The position numbers and the translations under genes are program-made. The notes beneath the pieces were generated by a model. It saw only the letters and a list, made by a program, of their open reading frames with translations. It was not told the DNA's origin and did not search any database. From CAVTWS01 sp963732655 (GTDB lineage Bacteria; Actinomycetota; Acidimicrobiia; Acidimicrobiales; SHLQ01), in contig CAVTAI010000005.1 of assembly GCA_963732655.1 (NCBI GenBank), positions 186,001 to 250,000 of the forward strand: a stretch of 64,000 nt of DNA, read 5' to 3'. This document shows positions 25,086 to 34,164 of the stretch, in pieces; position 1 is the first letter of the stretch; every line of letters begins with the position of its first letter.

Positions 25086-26585
25086 ATGCGATTGCTACGC
25101 CGACCATGGCTGCTCGTGTTCGTGATGCTCGCGCTGGTGGCCGCCGCCTGCGGCGACGACCGCGACGACGACACCGCCGAAACCGACACCGACGTGACCA
25201 CCACGGTCGCACCGGCCGATGACGGCACGACCGAGACGACCGCCCCGGTGGCCGACGACGGTGCGACCACCGACGACGCCACGACCACCACGGCGGCTCC
25301 CGCCGATGTAGCGATGTTCGGTGACATGCCGTGGCCGTGCGGCCCCGGGGACGGCGCCAACGAGGACGACGGCTCGACCCGCGGCGTGACCACCGACTCC
25401 GTCACGATCGCCATCGGCGACGACGCCGGATTCGTGTCGGCTCCTGGCCTCAACAAGGAGATGACCGACGCCATGAACGCGTTGGTCGCCGAGTGCAACG
25501 AGCTGGGCGGGATCAACGGTCGCGAGATCGTCACCAACTACTACGACGGGGCCATCTTCGAGGTGGCCACGGCCATGCAGCAGGCGTGTGACGACGACAA
25601 CTTCATGCTCGTCGGTCAAGGCTGGGCCTTCGATTCGGCTCAGGAGGAGATCCGCCTCGGGTGCGGTCTGGCATCAGCTCCTACTTACACGGTGAGTGCG
25701 GCCTTCGCCCACGGACCAGGTGTTTTCCAGGGTGTGCCGAACCCGGCCGACGAGGCACCGGCCGCCAGCATGCATCAGTTCGCCACGGCTCAGCCCGACG
25801 CCGTGCAGGCGATGGGCTCACTGGTCAGCGACTTCTCGGCTACTCGGGAGACGCGGGACAAGATCCTGGCCATCGCCGGCGACTACGGCTGGACGTTCGT
25901 GTCCGAGGACGTCGAGTACAGCTCCTCAGGTGAGGCCGACTGGACTCCATTCGTGCTCCAGCTGCAAGAAGCGGGCGTCTCGGGCATCTACTGGTCGGGT
26001 TCGTGCCTGCCCAACCTGCAGTTGTTCATGCAGGCCGCGGTGGCCAACGGCCTCGACGTGCCCGTCTACACCGACGCGAACCACTACGACGCCCTGTGTG
26101 CCGAGGCCAACACCGATGGCGCCCTGGACAACGTCTACATCCGGATGGCCTTCCTGCCCTTCGAGGAGGCAGAGCCCGGCAGCGCCACCCAGCAGTACCT
26201 GGATCTGGTGAACGACGACGGAGGGAAGATCGGTCTGCTCGGGGCCCAGACAGCCTCGTCGTTCATGTTGTGGGCTCAGGCGGCGTCGGATTGCGGCGCG
26301 GCCCTCACCCGTGACTGCGTGATCGAGAACATGTCTGCGGTCACCTCGTGGACCGGTGGTGGTCTGCACACCGAGGCGAACCCCGGTGAGAACCATCCGC
26401 CGAGCTGCGGCATCCTCATGCGTCTCAACGGCACCGTGTACGAGCGGGTGGCGCCCACCGAGCCCGGGACCTACGAATGCTTCGATGACGGGATCGGCGT
26501 CATCGCCGGCGCCCCGGCACTGGCACCGGTACTGCTCGACGAGAACCGCATCGCCACCCAGTTCGGCGAGCTGGCGGACCGGTAG
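25086..26585 (+). CDS. Branched-chain amino acid-type ABC transporter substrate-binding lipoprotein
   Basis: A 499-residue periplasmic-binding-protein-like lipoprotein. The signal peptide ends V-A-A-A-C-G-D-D (Cys22). A Thr/Asp-rich linker follows to about residue 75, then a Leu/Ile/Val-binding type I fold. It is the first gene of a complete importer. In this phylum such systems often import steroid or other carboxylate compounds rather than amino acids, so the ligand is open. The shared palindrome with ipdA makes an acyl or steroid-like ligand worth considering (inference). The gap to the permease is about 77 nt. Confidence 0.85.
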   Translation: MRLLRRPWLLVFVMLALVAAACGDDRDDDTAETDTDVTTTVAPADDGTTETTAPVADDGATTDDATTTTAAPADVAMFGDMPWPCGPGDGANEDDGSTRGVTTDSVTIAIGDDAGFVSAPGLNKEMTDAMNALVAECNELGGINGREIVTNYYDGAIFEVATAMQQACDDDNFMLVGQGWAFDSAQEEIRLGCGLASAPTYTVSAAFAHGPGVFQGVPNPADEAPAASMHQFATAQPDAVQAMGSLVSDFSATRETRDKILAIAGDYGWTFVSEDVEYSSSGEADWTPFVLQLQEAGVSGIYWSGSCLPNLQLFMQAAVANGLDVPVYTDANHYDALCAEANTDGALDNVYIRMAFLPFEEAEPGSATQQYLDLVNDDGGKIGLLGAQTASSFMLWAQAASDCGAALTRDCVIENMSAVTSWTGGGLHTEANPGENHPPSCGILMRLNGTVYERVAPTEPGTYECFDDGIGVIAGAPALAPVLLDENRIATQFGELADR

Positions 26586-26662
26586 CGAGCATCGAAACTG
26601 CCCTCGTGCGGGGGGAGTCGGCCCGGTGCCGACTCCCCCCGCACCGGCTCGATCGATCGACG

Positions 26663-28942
26663 ATGGACGACTTCCTCATCTACACCGTGCTCGGCATATG
26701 CCTGGGCTCGATCTATGCCATCGCGGCGACCGGGCTCGTCGTCACGTACTCCACGTCGGGCATCTTCAATTTCGCCCACGGCGCCATCGGAATGTTGAGC
26801 GCCATCTTCTACTGGCAGGTTCGGTTCGGGTGGCACTGGGCCGGTCCGATCGCCGTCGCCGTGACCATCCTGGTCTTCGCCCCTCTCGTCGGGGCTCTGA
26901 TCGAATTCCTCATCATGCGCGGGTTGCAGGGCACCTCAGAGGTGACACAGATCGTGGTGCCGGTCGCCGTGCTCCTGGCCGTGAATGGCGCGGCGACGTG
27001 GATCTGGTTCCGCACCGGTGAGGATCTCTACCTCCCGACCCGATTCTTCGGCGAGACCAAGACCATCGACGTGTTGGGCCAGGTCGTCTACTGGCATCAG
27101 GTGGTCGCGGTGGTCCTCGCCATCGTGGTCGCCATCGGGATGTACGTCCTGCTCTATCGCACCCGTGTCGGTGTGACGATGCGGGCCACCGTCGACGATC
27201 GCAACCTGTTGATGATGAACGGCGGCCGGCCCGATCGTATGAGCCTGGCCAGCTGGGCCATCGGTGCCGCGCTCGCCGGTCTGGCCGGTGTGTTGCTGGC
27301 CCCGAGCCTCGGGGCCCTGCAGGTGATCGCCCTCACCTTGCTGGTATTCGACGCCTATCCCGCCGCCATCGTCGGGCGGCTCAAGAGCGTGCCTCTGGCC
27401 TACCTCGGCGCCCTGGGCCTCGGGCTGGCGGTCAACTACTGGACGTGGATGTCCGATGCCGGAACTCGATGGCCCGCTTTCAGGAATGTCGGCGATGCGC
27501 TGCCGGCGATCCTGCTGTTCGTGGCCCTCCTGCTCCTCCCCCAGGAGCGTCTGCGGGGCGCTACGATCACTCGCACTCGCGAACGTTTCACCGTGCCGTC
27601 GTTGCGTCAGTCCGTGGTATGGGGCGTGATCATGGTGGTGGTCGTCGCCGGGCTGCAGGCCATCATGGCCAACAGCGCGGTGATCCAGCTCTCGAACGGC
27701 ATCGCCCTGGCACTCATGGCGCTCCCGTTGGTCCTGTTGACCGGCTATGGCGGCCAGGTCAACTTTGCGCCGTACGCATTCGCCGGGATCGCCGTGATCG
27801 TGGCGTACCAGTTCGATGTCGGGCCGACCGGATTGGCGCGGCAGGAGTCCATGTCCGTCGCGGCCATCATGTTGGCGGTCGCGGTGTGTGCCGTGGTCGG
27901 GGGACTCATCGCCTTTCCTGCGTTACGACTGCGGGGCCTCTATCTCGGGTTGGCCACCTTTGCGTTCGCGATCATCGTCGACAAGCTCGTCATCCGTCAG
28001 CAGGATCCGCTCCGGCCCGAGATCTTCGGCCTCGACGAGGTCAACCTGTTCACCAATGGAACGTTCACGGTGCCACGCCCGAACTGGTTCGGGGTCAACT
28101 TCTTCGCCAGCCAGCGCAACATGCTCATGCTGTTGACGGTGGTGTTCGTGTTGATCGGCCTCGGACTGATCACCATCCGCCGCTCCTCATTCGGCCGGAC
28201 CATCGTGGCCATGAAGGACAGCCCGGCCGCCTGCGCCACGCTCGGGCTCAACATCGTGCGCACGAAGCTCGCCGTATTCACGATCGCCTCGGGATTGGCG
28301 GGGCTCGGCGGCCTCCTCTGGACATCGCAGCAACGAACGGTCAACGCCAACGGCACGTTCGACCCGTTCCTCGGTCTGGCCCTGTTCCTGATCGCCGTCG
28401 TCGGCGGCATCGGGTACGTCAGTGGAGCTCTGCTCGCCGGCCTCTTCATCGCCGTGCTCGGCAGCATCATCCCGGACGTGTTCGACAAGCTCGGTGAGGA
28501 CTACCCCTCCCTGCACTGGCTGTTCGTCGACACCCTGGGCCAGTTCTCGAAGTTCCTCGGTGTCGCCATCGCCGGCATCGGGCTCGGCAAGAACCCGAGT
28601 GGCGTCGCGCAGCAGCTCATGGACGGCTACCGGCCCCTGAAGAAGGCACCGGGCGCCATTGCGGTCTGGACCGCAGGCGCGGTACTGCTGTGGTTCCTCG
28701 CGTGGCAGGAAGTCATCGGCAACTGGACCTTCGCCATCGTGCTGATGCTGTCGTTCCTGCTCGTGCCGGCCCGGATCATGCGGTGGGTACATCCCGACCG
28801 GTTCCGTGACGAGCTTCGCCACATGGACGGAGCGGACATGGACCGGCTCGGGCTCGACGAGCCATTGAGCGTGTCGGACCGGGATCGCCTCGACGCCGCC
28901 CTCGGCCTACCTGCGCTCGGCCGGCTGGAGGCCCGCTCATGA
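26663..28942 (+). CDS. livHM: Fused LivH-LivM branched-chain amino acid-type ABC permease
   Basis: A single 759-residue polypeptide carrying both permease subunits. The LivH-like half (about 1-310) contains G-L-V-V-T-Y-S-T-S-G-I-F-N-F-A-H-G-A. The LivM-like half (about 335-640) contains L-L-T-G-Y-G-G-Q-V-N-F-A-P-Y-A-F and the coupling loop M-K-D-S-P-A-A-C-A-T-L-G. After it come two additional hydrophobic segments and a charged C-terminal tail. ATG at 26663 is chosen over an upstream in-frame start with no domain content. The stop overlaps the livG ATG by 4 bp. Confidence 0.88.
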   Translation: MDDFLIYTVLGICLGSIYAIAATGLVVTYSTSGIFNFAHGAIGMLSAIFYWQVRFGWHWAGPIAVAVTILVFAPLVGALIEFLIMRGLQGTSEVTQIVVPVAVLLAVNGAATWIWFRTGEDLYLPTRFFGETKTIDVLGQVVYWHQVVAVVLAIVVAIGMYVLLYRTRVGVTMRATVDDRNLLMMNGGRPDRMSLASWAIGAALAGLAGVLLAPSLGALQVIALTLLVFDAYPAAIVGRLKSVPLAYLGALGLGLAVNYWTWMSDAGTRWPAFRNVGDALPAILLFVALLLLPQERLRGATITRTRERFTVPSLRQSVVWGVIMVVVVAGLQAIMANSAVIQLSNGIALALMALPLVLLTGYGGQVNFAPYAFAGIAVIVAYQFDVGPTGLARQESMSVAAIMLAVAVCAVVGGLIAFPALRLRGLYLGLATFAFAIIVDKLVIRQQDPLRPEIFGLDEVNLFTNGTFTVPRPNWFGVNFFASQRNMLMLLTVVFVLIGLGLITIRRSSFGRTIVAMKDSPAACATLGLNIVRTKLAVFTIASGLAGLGGLLWTSQQRTVNANGTFDPFLGLALFLIAVVGGIGYVSGALLAGLFIAVLGSIIPDVFDKLGEDYPSLHWLFVDTLGQFSKFLGVAIAGIGLGKNPSGVAQQLMDGYRPLKKAPGAIAVWTAGAVLLWFLAWQEVIGNWTFAIVLMLSFLLVPARIMRWVHPDRFRDELRHMDGADMDRLGLDEPLSVSDRDRLDAALGLPALGRLEARS

Positions 28943-29676
28943 CCGAGCTCCAGATCTCCAACGTCGTCGTGCGTTTCGGCGGGCACGTGGCCGTGAACGA
29001 CGTCAGCCTCGAGGCCGGGCCGGGCACCATCACCGGGCTCATCGGTCCGAATGGTGCCGGCAAGACCACTCTGTTCAACGTCGTGACGGGGTTGCTACCG
29101 CCGAGCGCGGGCCGGATCGTGCTCGGCGGTACCGACCTGACCAAGCTTCCGCCCTACAAACGCGCCCGCCTCGGCATCGGACGCACGTTCCAGCGCCTCG
29201 AACTGTTCACCTCCCTGTCGGTGCGCGACAACGTGCGCGTCGCCGGCGAGATCGCCAACCGGTGGCGCCGAAGCAAGAACCGCGTCGATGTCCGTGCCGA
29301 CGCCGACCGCATCATCGAGCAGATCGGTATATCGCATCTCGCGGATCGCGAGGTGAGCGAGATTCCCACGGGCATGGCCCGGCGCGTCGAGCTCGGTCGG
29401 GCGCTCATGACCCACCCCCAGATCTTGCTGCTCGACGAACCGGCCTCCGGTCAGGACGAGCAGGAGACGGAAGAGTTCGGCGAGCTACTCCAGCGGCTGG
29501 CCGCCGATGGCACCGGCATCTTGCTCGTCGAGCACGACGTCGCCCTGGTGATGAAGGTGTGCGACTACATCCACGTTCTCGACTTCGGCCAGATCATCGC
29601 CCGGGGCACACCGGCGGAGATCCAGACCAACCAGGCCGTACTCGACGCCTACCTCGGCGCGGAGAGTCACTCATGA
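28939..29676 (+). CDS. livG: Branched-chain amino acid-type ABC transporter ATPase LivG
   Basis: A 245-residue ATPase subunit. Walker A is G-P-N-G-A-G-K-T-T, the signature loop has the LivG-type form I-P-T-G-M-A-R-R-V-E-L, Walker B is I-L-L-L-D-E-P-A-S-G, and the switch His is in L-V-E-H-D-V-A-L-V. Coupled by ATGA overlaps to the permease before it and LivF after it. Confidence 0.9.
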   Translation: MTELQISNVVVRFGGHVAVNDVSLEAGPGTITGLIGPNGAGKTTLFNVVTGLLPPSAGRIVLGGTDLTKLPPYKRARLGIGRTFQRLELFTSLSVRDNVRVAGEIANRWRRSKNRVDVRADADRIIEQIGISHLADREVSEIPTGMARRVELGRALMTHPQILLLDEPASGQDEQETEEFGELLQRLAADGTGILLVEHDVALVMKVCDYIHVLDFGQIIARGTPAEIQTNQAVLDAYLGAESHS

Positions 29677-30390
29677 GCCCCATCACCGATGCGCCCCTGA
29701 TCGAGCTGGTCGACGTCCGCGCCGGCTACGGCGGTATCGAGGTGCTTCATGGCGTCTCGCTGTCGGTCGGTCAAGGTTCCGTCGTGGCGCTGCTCGGCCC
29801 CAACGGCGGTGGCAAGTCCACCACGCTGAAGGTGTGCGCGGGTTTCCTGTCCGTCACCGGCGGCGACGTTCGCATGGGCGGTACCAGCATCGTCGGGGCG
29901 TCTCCCGATCAGCTCGCTCGTCTCGGCGTCTGCATGATCCCCGAGGGCAAGGGCATCTTCCCGAACCTGACCGTGCGGGAGAACCTGCCGCATGGCCACC
30001 TACACGGGAGCCCGATTTGCCGACGTCGAGGCCCGGGCCTACGAGCAGTTCCCTCGTTTGAGCGAGCGTCGCCGGCAGCTGGCCGGCACGATGTCGGGCG
30101 GCGAGCAGCAGATGCTGGCCATGTCTCGGGCGTTGGCCACCGATCCGGCGATCCTGCTACTCGACGAGTTGTCCATGGGCTTGGCCCCGATCATCGTGCA
30201 GGAGCTGTACGAGATCGTGGCGTCGGTCTCGGCCACCGGGGTGTCGATCCTGGTCGTCGAGCAGTTCGCCCGTACCGTTCTCGGAATCGCCGACATCGCG
30301 GCGATCATGTTGAGCGGGCGCATCACACACGTCGGCCCTCCGTCCGAGCTTGAAGAAGAGCTCTCCTCTGCCTACCTGGGTGGTCACTGA
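29673..30390 (+). CDS. livF: Branched-chain amino acid-type ABC transporter ATPase LivF (one apparent frameshift)
   Basis: Second ATPase subunit. Walker A G-P-N-G-G-G-K-S-T lies in the frame starting at 29673. From about 29990 the frame changes, and M-S-G-G-E-Q-Q-M-L-A-M-S-R-A-L, Walker B I-L-L-L-D-E-L-S-M-G-L-A-P and V-V-E-Q-F follow to the stop at 30390. Removing one base at R-E-N-L-[..]-M-A-T-Y-T-G restores a normal LivF of about 238 residues. With the rest of the operon intact, a single-base consensus error is likely. Confidence 0.85.
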
Positions 30391-30782
30391 TGCCAACAAG
30401 GAACAACACCGTGATGAACAGTTCCGATACCGCAACCTCCGGGAGCGACCGCGTCGAGGTCTTCAAACGCGAGATCGCCGAGCTCCAGCTCAAGACCAAC
30501 ACCGGCGGCGCCGAGAAGGCGGCCGGCATCGCCGGCGGACTGCTCATGGGTGTGGCCGCGCTCGTCGCGCTGGTCAGCTACATCCAGTCGAGCGGAAAGG
30601 ACGACCCTCGTGATCAGAACGAGCTCATCATCTTGTGCCTGCTCTGCGTGGTCGCGGCGGTGATCGGATCGACCTTGCTCCTCTGGAACCGCGTGGTGCG
30701 CTTCTGGCGATTCTGGATGCTGCGCCAGATGTACGAGAACCAGGCCCACCTCGACCAGCTGGTCGAGCGACTCAAGGGTTGA
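30390..30782 (+). CDS. Small membrane protein at the end of the Liv operon
   Basis: 130 residues. An amphipathic, partly coiled N-terminal region (E-V-F-K-R-E-I-A-E-L-Q-L-K-T-N) is followed by two hydrophobic segments (about 46-65 and 80-100) and a charged C-terminal helix (M-L-R-Q-M-Y-E-N-Q-A-H-L-D-Q-L-V-E-R-L). No family recognised. Its ATG shares one base with the livF stop (TGATG), so it belongs to the importer operon and may be an accessory subunit (inference). A second ATG lies 24 nt downstream. Confidence 0.65.
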   Translation: MPTRNNTVMNSSDTATSGSDRVEVFKREIAELQLKTNTGGAEKAAGIAGGLLMGVAALVALVSYIQSSGKDDPRDQNELIILCLLCVVAAVIGSTLLLWNRVVRFWRFWMLRQMYENQAHLDQLVERLKG

Positions 30783-30813
30783 GGCAACCAGCGGACGTGG
30801 CGCTGGTCGGCGC

Positions 30814-31800
30814 GTGATCGACGCCGAGGATGTCGATCGGGCGGCGGCTCGCCTAGCCGGAATCGCTCGGCGCACCCCGGTCATCACGTCACATCACCTC
30901 GACCAGATCACCGGGGCGACGGTCTTCCTGAAAGCCGAGAGCTTTCAGCGAACGGGTTCGTTCAAATTCCGCGGCGCTTACAACGCCGTGGCCGCCTCGA
31001 GCAGCGAACAACGACGTCGTGGGATCGCCGCCTACTCGTCGGGCAATCACGCCCAGGCTGTCGCCTGCGCAGCGGCGCTGCTCGGTACGTCTGCGGTCGT
31101 TGTCATGCCCCACGATGCGCCGGCCAGCAAGGTGGCGGCCACGAGCGGATACGGCGCTCGCATCGTCGCGTACGACCGCTATCGCGAGTCGAGAGAGGAG
31201 GTCACGGCGGCCCTGGTCGACGCCGAGGGTCGGGTGCTGATCCCACCGTACGACCACCACGACGTCATGGCCGGCCAGGGAACGGCGGTCGCCGAGCTGC
31301 TCGATGACGTCGCCGGCATCGACACCCTCCTGGTGTGCCTCGGAGGCGGTGGGCTACTGGCCGGCAGTTGCGTTGCCGCCCATGCCCGCGACCCGTCGAT
31401 CGAGATCTATGGCGTCGAACCGGAGGCGGGCGACGACCATGCCCGCTCGCGGGTCGCCGGTCGCCGGGTCGACATCGCGGTGCCGGAGACGATCGCCGAT
31501 GGTCAGCAGACCACCAGCCCCGGTGCCTTGACCTGGCCGATCACGAACGCTCACGTCACCGAGTTCGTGACGGTCACCGACAACGACATCCTCGCCACCA
31601 TGGGGCTGCTCTTCGAACGTCTCAAACTGGTCGTGGAACCGTCCGGCGCCTCGGCCCTCGCCGCCCTCGTCGCTGGGAAGCTCGACTTCCGCGGCCGCCG
31701 GATCGGCGTCACGTTGTCAGGAGGCAACATCGACGTGGCACGCTTCGCCTCGCTCGTCGGCGGACGCGGGACGGGCCCACCAGAAGGAGTCCCGTCGTGA
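30814..31800 (+). CDS. PLP-dependent threonine/serine dehydratase-like lyase
   Basis: A 328-residue fold-type II PLP enzyme similar to serine/threonine dehydratases and threo-3-hydroxyaspartate ammonia-lyases. PLP Lys51 sits in S-F-Q-R-T-G-S-F-K-F-R-G-A. Also present are S-S-G-N-H-A-Q and the phosphate loop C-L-G-G-G-G-L-L-A-G. There is no C-terminal ACT regulatory domain, so it is of the catabolic, non-feedback-inhibited type. Its stop overlaps the GTG of the thioesterase gene, beginning a coupled chain to azlD. Confidence 0.82.
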   Translation: MIDAEDVDRAAARLAGIARRTPVITSHHLDQITGATVFLKAESFQRTGSFKFRGAYNAVAASSSEQRRRGIAAYSSGNHAQAVACAAALLGTSAVVVMPHDAPASKVAATSGYGARIVAYDRYRESREEVTAALVDAEGRVLIPPYDHHDVMAGQGTAVAELLDDVAGIDTLLVCLGGGGLLAGSCVAAHARDPSIEIYGVEPEAGDDHARSRVAGRRVDIAVPETIADGQQTTSPGALTWPITNAHVTEFVTVTDNDILATMGLLFERLKLVVEPSGASALAALVAGKLDFRGRRIGVTLSGGNIDVARFASLVGGRGTGPPEGVPS

Positions 31801-32486
31801 CGAGCGGTTCCGAACCGATCCCGGCGCCGGCCTCGGCTTCGGCGGAGTTGGCCGCCGAGGGGGTGGCCGGCGAGCTGTTGGCTCGCGAGTTGCGGCAGCT
31901 GGCCGAACATCTGAACGCCACCGTCGTGCCCGAAAACCAGTTGGTCGAGGCCGCATCGGTCATCGCCGCCGTACGCTCCCGGCTCCGGGGCGAACCGAGG
32001 ATGCGGTGGTACGACCCCGTGCGAGATGGCGGTCAGGCCGATGGCGAGTACGTTCGGGCCTTCCTCCGGGGCTGGAGCCTGTACCGGGGCCTGAGCCATC
32101 CCCTGGCCCCGCCATTGTCCACGCGCCAGGTCGTCCATCCCGACGGACCACGGCTGGAGGGGCGCGTGAGGTGTAGTCGGTTGTACGAGGGCCCGCCGAA
32201 CGGCGTCCACGGTGGTTATGTCGCCGGGCTCTTCGACGACATCCTCGGCGGGGCCATGGCGCTCGGCGGCCACCAAGGGGTGACGGGCCGGCTCAAGGTG
32301 CGGTACCGGAAGCTCACTCCGGTCGACACGGACCTGGTGCTGACGGCCTGGATCGATCATCCGCGGGGCCGGCGGGTGGTGGCACGCGCGACCTGCCATG
32401 CCGGCGACGTTCTGACCGCCGAAGCCGAGGGCTTGTTCGTGCTCGTCGACTACGCGGAGCTGTCGCGCCGGCCGGTCACGCCATGA
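31797..32486 (+). CDS. Hotdog-fold (PaaI-like) thioesterase
   Basis: A protein of about 229 residues. The N-terminal part is helical and Ala/Glu-rich (1-70). The C-terminal hotdog domain has Y-E-G-P-P-N-G-V-H-G-G-Y-V-A-G-L-F-D-D, the HGG core of PaaI/YbgC-type acyl-CoA thioesterases, then L-K-V-R-Y-R-K-L-T-P. It likely hydrolyses an acyl-CoA in the cytoplasm; the substrate is unknown. GTGA and ATGA overlaps join it to both neighbours. Confidence 0.78.
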   Translation: MTSGSEPIPAPASASAELAAEGVAGELLARELRQLAEHLNATVVPENQLVEAASVIAAVRSRLRGEPRMRWYDPVRDGGQADGEYVRAFLRGWSLYRGLSHPLAPPLSTRQVVHPDGPRLEGRVRCSRLYEGPPNGVHGGYVAGLFDDILGGAMALGGHQGVTGRLKVRYRKLTPVDTDLVLTAWIDHPRGRRVVARATCHAGDVLTAEAEGLFVLVDYAELSRRPVTP

Positions 32487-33064
32487 CCAGTTTCGGCTAC
32501 ACCACCCCCGTCCGCCACCCTCGGCCGGAAGGCCTGCCCCACATCGTGTTCCTGTGCACCGGAAACGCCGCCCGCTCGGTGATGGCGACCTTGCTGCTGC
32601 GGTCGTTGACGGAGCGGTTCCACGTCACCGGAGCCGGTACCCACGTGATCGAGGGTCACGTGATGAGCTCGCGAACCCGCAAGGCTCTGGCCCGGGTGAA
32701 TCTCGCCGATACGACCCATCGAAGCCGGCAGTTCGGTGCCCACGAGGCCGGCGCCGATCTCGTGCTCGCCATGGAGCCCCTTCACATCCGTTGGATGCGC
32801 ACCCAGTGGCCGGAGGTCGCTCCCCGGACCACTTCGATCAAGAGAATGGTCGAGTTGCTCCCCGCCATTCGCCAGACGCCCAGCCACGGAACCGATCGAG
32901 TCGAGACGATGCGAGACCTGGTGCGGTCCAGTGTCCTCGCCGAGCACGAACCGGAACCGTGGGAGGAAGTCGTCGACCCCGGAGCGGGAGAGCAGGACGC
33001 GTTCGACCGCTGTATCGACGAGCTGGTGGTCCTGGTCCGCGAGTTGGAGCGCCGGCTTCCGTGA
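32483..33064 (+). CDS. Low-molecular-weight protein tyrosine phosphatase-like protein
   Basis: A 193-residue LMW-phosphatase fold with F-L-C-T-G-N-A-A-R-S. This is the P-loop C-x5-R with Cys25 and Arg31, but with Gly-Asn-Ala-Ala in place of the commoner G-N-I-C/x. The late Asp-Pro (V-V-D-P-G-A-G-E) supplies a general acid. It is about 40 residues longer than typical LMW-PTPs. The substrate could be a phosphotyrosine protein, a small molecule or arsenate (the arsenate reductase relatives share this fold). It is coupled on both sides by overlaps. Confidence 0.75.
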   Translation: MTSFGYTTPVRHPRPEGLPHIVFLCTGNAARSVMATLLLRSLTERFHVTGAGTHVIEGHVMSSRTRKALARVNLADTTHRSRQFGAHEAGADLVLAMEPLHIRWMRTQWPEVAPRTTSIKRMVELLPAIRQTPSHGTDRVETMRDLVRSSVLAEHEPEPWEEVVDPGAGEQDAFDRCIDELVVLVRELERRLP

Positions 33065-33780
33065 CGGGCGCCGCCCAATCGAACTACCGGGTGGCCTCGG
33101 ACCTCCTCGCTGCGGCCGTGGGGATCGTTGCTGTCACCTTCGGTGTCCTGAGCGACTCCGCCGGGCTCTCGCTGGCCAAGACCATGGCCCTGTCGATGTT
33201 CGTGTTCACCGGGGCGTCGCAGTTCGCGGCGGTCAGCATCGTCGACGACGGTGGAACGGCAGCGGCCGCCGTCGGGAGTGCGTTGCTCCTCGCCGCCCGG
33301 AACGCGCTCTACGGACCGGTGGTCGCGAAGTACCTCGTCGGCGCACGATGGAAACAGGTCGTCGGCGCCCAGTTGGTCATCGACGAGACGACCGCCATGG
33401 CGACCGCCCAGATCGACGAGGCGACGGCCCGCGCCGCGTTCTGGCGAACGGCGATCGGCCTCTACCTCTTCTGGAACGTCGGCACCGTCATCGGCCATGT
33501 CCTGGGGGGCGTGATCGGTGATCCGACCGATTGGGGCCTCGACGCCGCATTCTCGGCTGCTTTCGTCGCCCTGCTCATGCCCCACGTGCGCAGTCGGCCC
33601 GGTCAGCTGGCTGCGGTCGGCGGCGCGGTTCTGGCACTCGTCGCCCTGCCGCTGCTCCCCGCGGGCTCGGCGTACCTCGTCGCCGCTCTGGCGGTGATCC
33701 CGGCTGCCATGGTGCGGCGCAGATCCGAGGCGCCGCCGCCCGGAGGCCCTGGAGCCCGAACCCCGATGGACAGACCGTGA
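33061..33780 (+). CDS. azlC: AzlC-family branched-chain amino acid exporter subunit
   Basis: 239 residues with about six hydrophobic segments. The AzlC core is A-V-G-I-V-A-V-T-F-G-V-L-S, F-V-F-T-G-A-S-Q-F-A-A-V-S and A-R-N-A-L-Y-G-P-V. With AzlD it exports branched-chain amino acids. GTG start overlaps the phosphatase stop, and its stop overlaps the GTG of azlD. Pairing with a threonine-dehydratase-like gene upstream fits 2-oxobutyrate/branched-chain metabolism (inference). Confidence 0.85.
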   Translation: MTGAAQSNYRVASDLLAAAVGIVAVTFGVLSDSAGLSLAKTMALSMFVFTGASQFAAVSIVDDGGTAAAAVGSALLLAARNALYGPVVAKYLVGARWKQVVGAQLVIDETTAMATAQIDEATARAAFWRTAIGLYLFWNVGTVIGHVLGGVIGDPTDWGLDAAFSAAFVALLMPHVRSRPGQLAAVGGAVLALVALPLLPAGSAYLVAALAVIPAAMVRRRSEAPPPGGPGARTPMDRP

Positions 33781-34077
33781 CGTGGCTGGCCATCGTCGCC
33801 CTCGCGGGCGGCGCGTCACGCGCTGAAAGCGTTCGGCGTGTTCGGGCTCGGCGCACGGCCCCCCGCGGCCTTCACCGCCGTCGTCGGACTCATCCCCGCG
33901 GCGCTCTTCACAGCGATCGTGGCCGTGGAGACCTTCGGCGACGGCGACCGGTTGGTGCTCGACGCTCGGGTCTTCGGCTTGATCGCCGCTGCGCTGGCGA
34001 GTTGGCGACGTGCTCCCTTCGTGGTCGTGGTGGCGGTGGCCATGGCCGCGACGGCTGCGGCGCGGGCCCTCGCGTGA
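33777..34077 (+). CDS. azlD: AzlD-family branched-chain amino acid exporter subunit (one apparent frameshift)
   Basis: A small membrane partner of AzlC of about 100 residues. The first dozen codons (M-T-W-L-A-I-V-A-L-A-G-G) are in one frame. After about 33815 the frame changes to A-L-K-A-F-G-V-F-G-L-G-A-R-P-P and the remaining three hydrophobic segments, ending at 34077. The joined protein matches AzlD in length and in the G-x-x-x-L-K-x-x-G pattern. Probably a one-base sequence error. Confidence 0.75.
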
Positions 34078-34164
34078 ACGTCGCGGCCGGCGCCGGTGGG
34101 CTGCGGCACCAGGTCGAGCCCTCGTCGTTCTAAAGGCGGCGGGCCGCGTGCCGATGGATGAGCC

